From: Yamagishiella unicocca
Lineage: Eukaryota; Chlorophyta; Chlorophyceae; Chlamydomonadales; Volvocaceae
NCBI GenBank assembly: GCA_003116995.1
Contig: BDSL01000010.1
Span: 1,426,001 to 1,490,000 of the forward strand
Reading direction: 5' to 3'
DNA: 64,000 nucleotides
The notes beneath the pieces were generated by a model. That model saw only the letters and a list, made by a program, of their open reading frames with translations, searched no databases and was not told the DNA's origin. This document shows positions 1-10,089 of the stretch, one piece after another. How positions within the stretch are numbered: position 1 is the first letter of the stretch; every line of letters begins with the position of its first letter. Both the position numbers and the translations under genes were made by a program.

Positions 1-631
1 CACACCCGTTGACGCGACATGACAGGACAGTTGGCGCATGGTCGGCGGACACCTAGTTTGTGGGCGCGTGCTGGACTACCGGGGTCGCGGCCGGGAGCGG
101 CGGGGCCCGCAGGGCGGGGAGAGGAGGGCGGCAATGGGAGTAGGAGGGCGGCAGGGAGGGGACGGGGGGGCCTGGGGGGCAGGGGTCGACAGGGAGGGGA
201 CATGGAGGGATGGGGGGAGCTGGGGTCCATGGAGGAAACATGGGCTGTATCCACCTGGCGTGCCAGGGTTGTTTTCCCAGCGCCTCTCCCCTCTCGGATG
301 CTCACTCGGGAGGGCTCGGAGTCGGCGCTGGGCCGCCCGACTTGGGGCCTGGACGGCCTGGGAGCTCCCCAGGCCCCAGGCCATGGAATGCCACCGTAGG
401 GCCAAGGGGCAGCAGCCCCAGCAGCTCCAGCGATCTCAAACAGTATCACCGGCTAGTATCACCTTCCCCTCCTTTACCAGGTCACCAGTTCTGTACACGT
501 GTTTTCCTTGACACCCCCGACCCATCCTCCTCTTTCGCCCCCCCCCACAACACACACTCAGCAGCCGCGCCAGTGCTCTCCCTCGCCCGCCTCCCCGACC
601 CGCCCTCCTCCTGGCCCCCACCCTCCTCAAG

Positions 632-3600
632 GCCCCGGAAACGTGAAGCTGCCCGGCCAGCGGCTCCGCCAGGTGGACTGGGTGATGGAGGGGCACCGCA
701 TCCGGCCGCTTGAGGTGGAGAAGCTGACGGCCACTGTGGCGGGGCTGCTGGAGGCGCTGCCGCCCTACCCGGACACAAACGCTGCCGGGGGGAAGGCAGC
801 GGACCACAAGGAGGGCGGCGGGGCTGGCGGCAGTGTGTTGGGCGGCCTGATGGGCCCTGTGTTCTCGGGGCGGGGCGTGGTGATGGTGGGCGGGGGGATG
901 CGCTACCTGACCCCCGCCTGGACGAATCTGCATCTGCTGCGGAAAACAGGTGGGGTGGGTGGGTGGAGTGGGTGGGGTGGAGTGGAGACCTGTACCCAGC
1001 ACCTGCTCAAAACCCTCCTCAACTAATCGCGCCGTCGCCTCCTTCCCGCCGGCTAGGGCGGGTCTCGAACCTCGGACCTCACAGCCCTCGGCCCCCCACC
1101 CAAGTTCCCCAGCATGCGACCCTTTCCTCCAAGCTGGCAACGCCCCTCCTCCCACACTGATTCACTGTTTTCCTCTCCCCCCTTGGCCCCTACCCCCTGG
1201 CCCCTCACCCCCCGGTCGCGCCTAGGCACCAGCTACACTTCCCACGTCGAGTAACCGTTTCTTTTCTGCACCCTCCCCCCCTCCCCAATGCTCCAGCATG
1301 CGCCCACAAACTAGGTGCCCGCCGACCATGCGCCGACTATTCCGTCCTTTTCGCGTCAACAGTTTTCATGGCCCCCCCCCGGGTTGCGCCTACGCACCAG
1401 CTACACCTCCCACGTCGAGTGACCGGTCCCATTTTTGCACCCTCCCCCGCCCGGTCCCTGTCGTGTAACCGGTTGTAGCCGGTTCGTTTTGCACCCTCCC
1501 CCCCTCCCCCGGATTCTCCTTACCCCCTCCCCCCCCCGGGTTGCGCCAGGCTGCCTGCTCCCTGTGGAGCTGTGGTTCCCCGTGGAGGAGTTCCCCACCC
1601 CCGCAGTGGAGGCGGCGCTGGTGGCGCTGGGGGTCTCCGCGCGCCGCCTCGCAGCCCGCGACCTGGCGCAGCGCGGCTACGGAGTCAAGGTGGCGGCGCT
1701 GCTGCTGAGCAGCTTCCAGGAGGTGCGGGGCAGCGGGGGACGGCTGGAGGGGGAAGGGGAGGGGAGGGGGAGCAAGGGGCCCGGAAGTGCTGCTGCGGTA
1801 GGGGAGGCCCACGTTGCCTGCGGGTTGCGGGGTGAGTCGGCAGGGGGGGTCCACGGGAGGGGTGGGGTGTTCCACGGACAGACGCCAGCTGATGGGACTG
1901 GGCTCTGCTGCCAGGGTTCGGGGGTGCCAGGGTGCCGGGGGGGGGGTAGCGGGGAAGGGCGCGGCCCAAGGGACGGGGTGGGAGCAGTCGGTTCCCAGGT
2001 CGCGGGGGAGGACGACTCGCTTCCTGACGGCAAGGACGGCAGCAATGATGGCAATGATGGCAATGATGGCAATGGTAGCAATGATGGCAATGATGGCAAT
2101 GATGGCAATGATGGCAATGATAGCAATGATAGCAACGATCGCAATGATAGCAATGATAGCAATGATGGCAATGGTGATGTGCGCGACCGGGAGGGGAGCT
2201 GCTGGTGGGGGGTGGGAGCAGCGCTGCGGGGAAGTGGCGACCGGCAGGCAGGCGGGCGCAAGGGGGGGTCGAGGAAGACCAAGGGGGGGGGGCACCGGCA
2301 GGAGGGTGGCCAGCGCGGGCGGTAGGGCAGGACCCGGGACCCCTCCCAACCCCCCCACACCACTTGGCCACTTCCCCCCCTTCCCCCGGGGGCCCCGCAA
2401 GCAGTGCTGTCCCTATTTCTCCGGTCCCGCAACCCAACCCCTCCCTGCGCTACCGCCCTACTCGGCGGGAATGCCAGCCCTCCGCCCCGTTCCGTGCCCG
2501 TCTTACCCCCTCCCACACACCCCCAGTCAATCCAAGCGCTCCAGCATGCGCCCGACACCACGTGGCCGAAGACAATGCGCCAGCTACTATACCCATGTCG
2601 TGTGACCGAGTCCTTATGCCACCCCACCCCCTCGTGTCGTGTAACAGGGTTTTCTCCCCCCGCCGCCCCCCGGCCGTAACCTACTCGTCCCCCACCTCCC
2701 CTCCCCCTTGGTTTGTCGGCCGTGCATTCGCGGATATATTTCTACCCCATCCCCCGGTCGCTGCCACCCACCCACCCACCCACCCACCCTCCAGGTTCTC
2801 TTCCTCGACAGCGACAATGCAGTGCTGCGGGACCCCACCTTCCTCTTCGACTCGCAGCCCTACGTGGCGACGGGCGCGCTGCTGTGGCCCGACTACTGGG
2901 ACCGAACCGCGGCGCCGGAGGTGGGGGGTTACAATAAAGGAACCGGTGACGCGACTGGGGACATGTAGTGGGTGCATAGCCTTCGGACACCGGGACGCGC
3001 GCGCATGCTACTGGACTAGGGTGGCCGGCCACACACACGGACGCGGACGCGGCGATAGTGGGTGCAGTGAAGAAGAAGAAGAAGAAGGAGAAGAAGTGGA
3101 CTATAGTGTGGAGTGCAAAGCAGAGAACGGGGAAGCCGCGGGATGGGGTCTGGGGGGGGCCGGGGCCAGCGAAGAACCCGGTGGCAGGGGGTGGTTTCAT
3201 AAGAGAATCCGCGAATCCACGGCCGACGGCAGGTGGGGAGTGTAGGGGGGAGTGTATTAGTGGGCTAGTGAGGAGACCCGAGGACCGGCACTGGAGCCAG
3301 AGCCGCAGTACACGGACTCCCAGCTGGAGCAACGTCTGGGAGCACAGTGGGGGCGGGTGGGGAGGAAACCCGCGGATCGGCGGATAGGCGCATGGGACGA
3401 AGGAGAGGAATCTAGGAGGAAAAAGGCAGTTGGCAGTTGGCAGGGAGGGGGCCGTCGGTCGTACCTGGGGATGTCGCAGCGATGCGCGCCGCAGCCCCCG
3501 GCATCAGTACGGCGGACTCGCCGCTCCGCTGACAACATGGCTGGTGTTTGGGTACTGGGGGTGCTGGATCCTGGGGGTACTTGGTACTGGGGGTGCTGGG

Positions 3601-6600
3601 TCCGTGTCTCGCCTGGTCTGGGGGGCAATCAAGGCAGGAGCGGGACCGCCAAGGAGGGTGCCAGGGAGGGGCTCCCCTCCCAGCCCCCCGCAACACCCTC
3701 CTCCCAATTGCGGCCCACACCTCCCCTCCTCCCTCCCGCCCTGTGGTCTTCTCGGCCCCCCCTCCCCCGGGTTTTCCCCTAAAACCCTAAACCCCCCCCC
3801 TCCCTCCTCCCTTCCCCCCTCCTCCCCAGGTGCCCCGCATCCTCAACATCCCGCCGTCGAAAATGCCGACAGGCACTTTTGAGAGCGGCCAGATGGTGAT
3901 CGACAAGGCCAGGTGGGGGCTGCTGGGTTGGGGGGAGAGGGGCGCCGGGTGGCTGGGGGTTATCGCGCGGGGCAGGAGGGGCACCTACCGGGTACCGAGC
4001 AGACCGGATTGCCACTCGCACTGGCACTCACACTCGCACTCGCACTCGCACGGGGCGCATCCAGCGTTCGCTGCCGCTGGGCCCCCTGCACCGCCGAATG
4101 CTGGCTGCCGCTGGGCGCCCTGCCGCCGCCGCATCTCTCGCTCCACTCGCTCCCTGACTCCCCCCACTCCCCCGCTTCCCGGCCCCCGCCCGCCCAGGCA
4201 CTGGCGTGGCCTACTGGTGGCAGCCTACATGAACGTGTACGGCAGCATCTTCTCGGAGCTGCTGTCGTGCTACGTGGGGAAGGTGCGGCGGGCTGGGGAG
4301 GGGGAGGGGGAGGGGGTTCGAGGAAGACCTGTGGATGCCCTGGTTGGCCTGGCCCCCTCAACCCCCCCACACACCGCCTCTTTCGCCGCGCCGCTGGGGC
4401 CTCTTCGTTGTTTTGACCCCTGTCCACCCGATCCGCACCTGGATGTTGTTCCTAACGCCTCCTGGTGCCCCCTGCCCGCATGTTTCGCGTCGACCGCCTT
4501 CCCCACCCGCTCTGGGCCGTGGCCAGGTGAGTTCCGCCGCTGGGTTGGGCCCCTGTTTTGGTGGTCTTTTGCTAGTCGTTGCACTCTTGTCTGCGGGTGT
4601 CGGGACCTGCGTCTAGGCTTTCGCGTCCCCCATGGCGGCGCGCCGCGGCCTCGGCTTCCTGCCATGGACGCCGGCGGACCTTCCTTCTCTGGTAATGACC
4701 GGCTTCCTCGCAACGTCCGCAACCATCTGGTCGGTATTCGGGCGGGTCAGGACCGGGATCGGGACCGGACCGCGCTGTCCGCTCTCCCATAGCTCACCAA
4801 CTCCCCCAGTTCTCCTGCTAGCGCCCAAAATCGGTTCTGCGAAACGTTTCCGTGCGTCGCGTGGGGTCCTCGCTTCCTGTCGTCTCGCCGTAGCCGCTTT
4901 AGCTTAGCCGCCAAAGGTCATACTACGACCTTCGGCTTTAGTATCCCCAACCCAGTTCTCGAGCATGCATCTCAAAACGCCTGTTTTAAACGGTTTTTTT
5001 CGGGCATTCACGGGTCTTCCTCGAACCCCACACACCGCGCTACTCGCCTGGCCCCCTCACACACCGCGCTACTCGCCCGCCGCCGCTGCCGCCCACAGGG
5101 CGACAAGGAGACGTTCGCGTACAGCATGCTGGCGGCCGGGGAGAACATGTGGGTGTCGCCAGTGGTCCCCGGTAGCGCCGGGGTGGAGGCGGTTGTGTGC
5201 TCGCCTAGGGGCCGGGCGGCCAAGTGCCAGGACCAGTTCCTGGGCAACACCATGGTGCAGTACGGGACGGATGGTGAGTGGGGTCTGAGAGGCAGGGCCC
5301 GGTCGGAGGGGCAGTATCGGGTCGGAGGGGCAGGGCCGGGTCGGTGGGGCAGGGCCGGGTCGGAGGGGCAGGGCCAGGTCGGAGGGGCAGGGCCGGGTCG
5401 GAGGGGCAGGCCCGGGTCGGAGGGGCAGGCCCGGGTCGGTGGGGCAGGGCGGGCACCCGTGACCGCACCCCCGGCGGGGTGGTGCCGAGAGTGGTGGGGT
5501 GGTGGATGAGGAACCCCGCGGGACGAAGGTGGAGTCGAGTCATGTCGTGTCATGTTGCCGCCCGACCCTCGATCCGTATCCACTCACCACCTGTCCGGCT
5601 CACCGGTTTGCTCCCGGTCCTCACCCTCGCAGGCGAGCCGCTGTTCTTCCACGCCAACTACCACAAGTGGGATCTGGCAATCCCAGACTCGTTCGACGCC
5701 GGCTGGAACCGCCGGTGGCAGGTGTTACAGCCGTCGCGGCGCAGCATCACGGAGGCGCTGTACATCAACGCCAGCAGCGGTGTGGGGTGGGTGCAGCTGC
5801 AGGGGGTGCTGGGCCGTGATGCGGGCTGGCTAGGGTGCCGGACTGCTCCATCAGGGTTCAGGGGGTTAGGGTTTTAGGCGTGCGGAGAGGGGCGCTGTCT
5901 GGCTGGTGCGGGGTCCACTACACGGCCCAGGTGTGCCGAGTGACGTCGTAGCTGGCCAGATGGCCAGCGGGAAGGGAGGTCTGCTGGCATGCAGCAGCCT
6001 TGGCGGCCACCGCCGTTCGGCCCCCCCCCCACACACGCAGTATGCCGCGAAGGCGTCGTTTCCTTTCCGGACTCCTATGGATGGGGCTTGTCGCGTAACA
6101 GCAGCGGAGCTAGCGGCGGTGTCGTTTGGAGCGCGTTTGGCGGCAGGGCGCGGGGGGGCCCAACATGTCGGCGCCACTGTCGCAGCCAATGTCACAGTCA
6201 ATGCCACAGTCACAGCCACAGCCACAGCCACTGCCACAATCACTGTCCGGACGGACGGAACCTGCCGATCGAGTGTGCGCTGTGAGCCACCCGCCCTGTT
6301 CCGTGAACCACCCGACCTTTCCGGCAGCACCGGCCGCAGACCGTGGCTCACACACCCGGGGGCTCAACCCACTTCTGGCCATCCGCCGGGTCTAACCAAG
6401 CCCCCCACGGTAATCCACCCCCCCGGATTACCCTCATCACCAGGTACGACGTTGAGCGGTACGTGTACGACGTGCTGCGGGCCTTTCGTTGCGCCCCATG
6501 GTTTGAGTCGTACCACGCCGCCCGTGAGCGCATGGGCGAGACGTCACTGACCGACCTAGACGGCTTCCACCCGGTGCCCGACTACATCACCTTCCGGGAC

Positions 6601-7441
6601 TTCTACAGGTGGGCCAGCAATCCGAGGAGCTTTGGGAGTGTGGGAATGACCAATGACGAAGGGCGGGGAGGAGCGGCGGAGAGGACTGTCAGATCGTGTC
6701 CGAGAAGATTCGCAGGTTGAGAGGGCACGTGATGCTGAAACCCGGTCGTCGCTTGATGGCAAGGGTTGCGTGCTGCTCTAGCTGTTGCCATACCGCTTGT
6801 TCTTGCGTGAGTGCTGGCTCCGACACTGGGGGCACACCTGCCAGCGGTACCAGGCGCCATACTTGTGAGCCGGCGGTCGTCACTATCCAGCATCTTCCAG
6901 CATCTTCCAGCATCACGTGTCGCAAATAAACCAGGGAAGGGAGCGAAGGGGGCCCCACGGGGGCAATGAGTGTGAGTGGCTAGGAGGGCGCGCTCGTTTC
7001 TAGTGCGGCGGAGGTCCAGACGTGGGGTTGCCTTGCTGCGGTGGAATACATCCCGGCTGCCCAAACAACTGACTGACCAACCCACCGTACTGCAAAAAGG
7101 AGCTATAAATCTGCATTCTTTTATGCGACCCGAAGATATCCTTTGCTTCGCTACTTCCCTCTCTTTCGTTCGCACCACGACATCGAGCGCACCCCCCTGA
7201 GGGCCTTATTTACTGAAACCCCCATGTGCGACTATGTCTGCAACACAGGGAGGGCTGGACTGGGAACTTCGGGCCGCTGGCGCATCCGCCCCTGGCGCTG
7301 CCTGATCACCTAGTGTCGTGGTACCGTCGGAATCCATGGTGGTGGATGCGACCTTGGTTGCGGAAGTACCGCCGCCTGGTCCGGAAGCTGCTGCCCTTCT
7401 TGGTGAAGCCTCACAAGCGCCCAGTTTTGAGACCTACTTGA
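632..7441 (+). CDS. Mannosyltransferase-like gene, copy A (5' part outside the window)
   Basis: Nine of the expected twelve exons are present: 632-949, 1550-1722, 2795-2920, 3830-3912, 4198-4282, 5099-5273, 5633-5786, 6444-6608 and 7249-7441 (TGA stop). Every GT/AG boundary keeps phase, and exon lengths equal those of copies B and C. The 489 visible residues are the catalytic domain of the PF11051 putative mannosyltransferase family: LLRKTGCLLPVELW near the start, VLFLDSDNAVLRDP carrying the DxD-type metal/nucleotide-sugar motif, then TFESGQMVIDKARHW, GDKETF and FFHANYHKW. By family the enzyme transfers mannose from a GDP-sugar in the Golgi lumen; the acceptor is unknown. Exons 1-3 (membrane anchor and stem) lie left of the window, which opens inside intron 3. 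About seven residues in the first visible exon, and several in the last two, differ from B and C. A TGTAA motif lies about 550 bp after the stop. Confidence 0.88.
1287..1372 (-). repeat. F3 dispersed intronic repeat, example copy
   Basis: A module of about 85 bp with CTCCAGCATGCGCCCACAAA and ACCATGCGCCGACTATTCC. Related copies lie in introns at about 1-75, 16553-16625, 17905-17990, 32150-32215, 33490-33580, 48595-48680 (MATE), 56232-56280 and 61348-61445 (F-box gene). Confidence 0.7.
2041..2178 (+). repeat. 9-bp minisatellite in intron 5 of copy A
   Basis: About 15 tandem units of GATGGCAAT with point variants (AGCAAT, GATCGCAAT). It lies inside the intron between the exons at 1550-1722 and 2795-2920. 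Because the unit is a multiple of three, all frames stay open and give Met-Ala/Asn-Asp-Gly strings that are not coding. Confidence 0.9.
4378..5025 (+). mobile_element. Short non-autonomous element F1, longest bounded copy type, in intron 8 of copy A
   Basis: About 648 bp flanked by a 13-bp direct repeat (CCCCACACACCGC at 4365-4377 and 5026-5038). Its 3' terminus reads CACGGGTCTTCCTCGAA, preceded by a conserved tail with CTCGAGCATGCATC and CTGTTTTAAACGG. No transposase or reverse-transcriptase frame is visible. The corresponding intron in copies B and C lacks it. A conserved 3' end plus a variable 5' end in other copies suggests retroposition. Confidence 0.75.
5285..5451 (+). repeat. 15-bp minisatellite, intron 9, copy A
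   Basis: About 11 units of GGTCGGAGGGGCAGG with variants, starting about a dozen bases after the exon 9 donor. The equivalent array has about 11 units in B and 2-3 in C. Confidence 0.85.
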
Positions 7442-8290
7442 CGACGAGAGGGTTGTTTGTGTGCTCGTCTATGTCGCATGTTGGTGTGTGTAGGTCTTTG
7501 CGTGCGAGCGCGAGCGAGAGGCTGAGAGTGCGCGTGCAGGTTGAGCGTGAGGGGGAGAGCGGGGGGAGTTGACAGCTTGACACCCCTGATGACGGGCGAT
7601 TCGAAATGCGGAGTGTGCCAACCCTTGTGTTTGTGTCGGCACGTGGCGGAGTGACCGTGCCCGAGCCGTGACGTCTCCATGTGTGCGAACCAACGCGCCT
7701 TGGTACTAATAGACCCTTATGGTGCCTGTGACACTCGAGATGCGCTTTGGTTTTGGGAGGTATGCGTCGTGGCGATCAAGTTGTTGAACGCAAAACGTCG
7801 GATGTGGATACTTTGCTCGCTGACAGACTGCGAAGGCGTGCGGAGGGCGCACCGGCCGCAAGCGCGGGAGGTGTACACGACGGATGTGGACACCGACGTT
7901 TCCGGGTATTTATGGACGCTGCCGGGTAGAACACAGGGAGTCTTGGATTCTGCGGGAAACGTTACATTGCAGTACGTGAAAGGTTGCGTTCTGTAAAGCC
8001 CCTCACGGTACGAGAGCTTACCCTGTAAGTCGCTGAGTTTGGTCAGCGGGCGTTTGCATCGCCGACATTGCAGGTGACCAGATGGGCCCTTTGAATGTCG
8101 TCCCTACGCACTGACGCATACTAACTTGTGAATGCCGCCAATGGTCCATCTTGTTGTGCAAGTTTGGATGGATATCATTAACAGAGACTAGGGGACGTGA
8201 CGCATGTGTTCCGCATGTTCTGGAGCTTACAAGTGGCTGGCGGGCAGCCTCAGCAGCCATGTAGGCTTGGGCGGCCGTAAACAGGGCCGG
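7442..8290 (+). other. 3' flank of copy A, with TGTAA and an older repeat
   Basis: TGTAA, the usual chlamydomonad poly(A) signal, lies at 7992-7996. Parts of 7680-8260 resemble, at lower identity, the stretch 42130-42700 (shared GTCGGATGTGGATAC, ATTGCAGGTGACCAG, GCACTGACGCATACT and others). This points to an older dispersed repeat lying beside the gene. A 106-codon frame at 7679-7996 has no recognised function. Confidence 0.5.
7992..7996 (+). terminator. TGTAA poly(A) signal, copy A
   Basis: TGTAA is the standard polyadenylation motif in Chlamydomonas and relatives. It is conserved in position in copy B (10020-10024 on the minus strand), where a deletion has brought it close to the stop. Confidence 0.5.
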
Positions 8291-8490
8291 AACATCGCCC
8301 TGAGAAGGACGGAACCATGTGCATAAGTGTCCAAAATAAAAGTTGGCCCAACCGTTACGGGGGTTGGGCTCCCCGATCAGAGCGGTACCACCCTAACACA
8401 CTCAATTGATGTCAGTACGCTACTATGTATGTGCAAAGTACCTACGACCTTCACGACCATCACCGTGTTGCTTCCACAATCGTTGGGGTC

Positions 8491-9526
8491 CATTCATTGC
8501 CACCGCTCATTATTACCCTAGCTAGACAAAGGCCAAATTTTTGTTTTTTTCCTTGTTCTAGGCTCTTTAATATATCATTATATTTGCCTTTACATGATCT
8601 ACTACCTAAGCCCCGACCTTTCAGATGCTGTCATCCAGCGCCTTACACGCCACCAGGCAACCACTGCGGTTGATTCCGTATTGAACTGCCGCCGGGAAAA
8701 AAGGGGGGGTCCTGGGGTTGCAACCCAAAGGGTAAATATGCTAAACGGGATGCTGCTGCTGATGGTGGTGGCGACGGCAGCGATCATGGCCCCAGTGGGG
8801 GGCACATGGTACTGCTGCTGGCGCATCTAATTCACGGGGTGACACTCGAAACCTCAGTGGGGGTGGTTCTGGGAGTCTTCAGCATGCCATTTCTGGGCTG
8901 CTTCTTGTGTCCATGCACCTCTCTCTGCCAAAATTGCGTTCTACCATGTGCATGCCTTTCGCATAAAGATTGTTGTTTTTTTAGTACTTTTTTTCAGCGC
9001 TAACTTTGCGCTCTTAGGGCATACTCCCGTCGCACTATTCATTTCGCGCACAGATCGCGTCAGGAACATGTCAGACTTTTGGCTTTTTGTATTATACCTT
9101 TCCCCGATCATTCCCCTATTAACGCCGCAACAAAAGAGGGGAGGATCGTGGGGGAGCAGGGCGGCAGCTCCGCGATCCCCACGACCCGTCCCCTAACCTT
9201 CACTTCTTCAAAACGAAACGCCTCAATTTGCGGGATGAGCGGTGGCCCAGCATTTAAAAGCATGATTGGCGGAGCAGGATCTCACTGCTGCCAGTAGTCG
9301 AGGCTAGGTGAAACGAGTCTAGTTAAAAGAAAGACACGAAAGCAAGACGACCAATAAAAACCAAGTTCACTCAGCAGTATAAGGCATAATGCCGTGCTAT
9401 GTAGCTGCTCACAGAGTAATATGATGTTCAAACCGCTGCCTGCTGATCACGCACATCGCGGTTGTGACAGGCAAGCATATCGGGTGCCGGCGGACCGGGC
9501 GCCGTACACGCTCGTCCAGCCGGCCG
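8491..9526. other. Unique centre of the inverted repeat
   Basis: About 1 kb separating the two arms. It is more AT-rich than the arms, with T-runs near 8540-8580 and 8970-8990. I see no convincing exon, RNA gene or repeat; short open frames here have no recognisable similarity. The whole A-B intergenic stretch (7442-10089) is therefore 3' flank, spacer, 3' flank. Confidence 0.6.
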
Positions 9527-10019
9527 ACCCATTGTGAAAGCAACAAGGTGATGGTCTTGAAGGTCGTAGGTACTTGATAGGCACATACATAGTAGCGTAC
9601 TGACAATGATCTGAGTGTGTTAGGGTGGTACCGCTCTGATCGGTGAACCCAACCCTCTTAACGGTTGGGCCAACTTTTCTTTTGGACACTTATGCACATA
9701 GTTCCGTCCTTCTCAGGGCGATGTTCCGGCCCTGTTTACGGCCGCCCAAGCCTACATGGCTGCTGAGGCTGCCCGCCAGCCACTTGTAAGCTCCAGAACA
9801 TGCGGAACACATGCGTCACGTGGCCTAGTCTCTGTTGTTGATATCCATGCAAACTTGCACAACAAGGTGAACCGTTGGCGGCATTCACAAGTTAGTATGC
9901 ATCAGTGCGTAGGGACGACAATCAAAGAGCCCATCTGGTCACCTGCACTGTCGGCAACGCAAACGCCCGCTGATCATACTCAGCGACTGACAGGGTAAGC
10001 TGTCATACCGTGAGGGACT

Positions 10020-10024
10020 TTACA
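10020..10024 (-). terminator. TGTAA poly(A) signal, copy B
   Basis: Reads TGTAA on the minus strand, about 66 bp after the copy B stop codon, in the sequence context TTCTGTAAAG shared with copy A. Confidence 0.5.
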
Positions 10025-10089
10025 GAACGCAACCTTTCAGGTACTGCAATGTAAGTATGTAACGCTTCCCACAAACAACCCTCTCGTCG

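Larger units (their letters stand above)
1..8490 (+). repeat. Left arm of the large inverted duplication (copy A block)
   Basis: This block is the reverse-complement counterpart of about 9527-18000. Homology covers exons, introns and the 3' flank and stops near 8490, just after CACAATCGTTGGGG. Gene-body sequence, introns included, differs from B by only about 1-2% in the stretches I compared. The intergenic tip (about 8000-8490) is visibly more diverged, roughly 6-10%. The true left end lies outside the window. Confidence 0.85.

Noticed and set aside
3777..3795. Chromosome end or healed telomere
   Set aside because: Only two or three degenerate units, embedded in a normal intron with conserved exons on both sides.
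4378..5025. F1 element as a DNA transposon or MITE
   Set aside because: No terminal inverted repeats are visible, and one end is fixed while the other varies between copies, which fits retroposition better.
7679..7996. 106-aa frame after copy A as a separate gene
   Set aside because: It overlaps repeat-derived 3' flank, is interrupted or deleted in the other copies and resembles no known protein.
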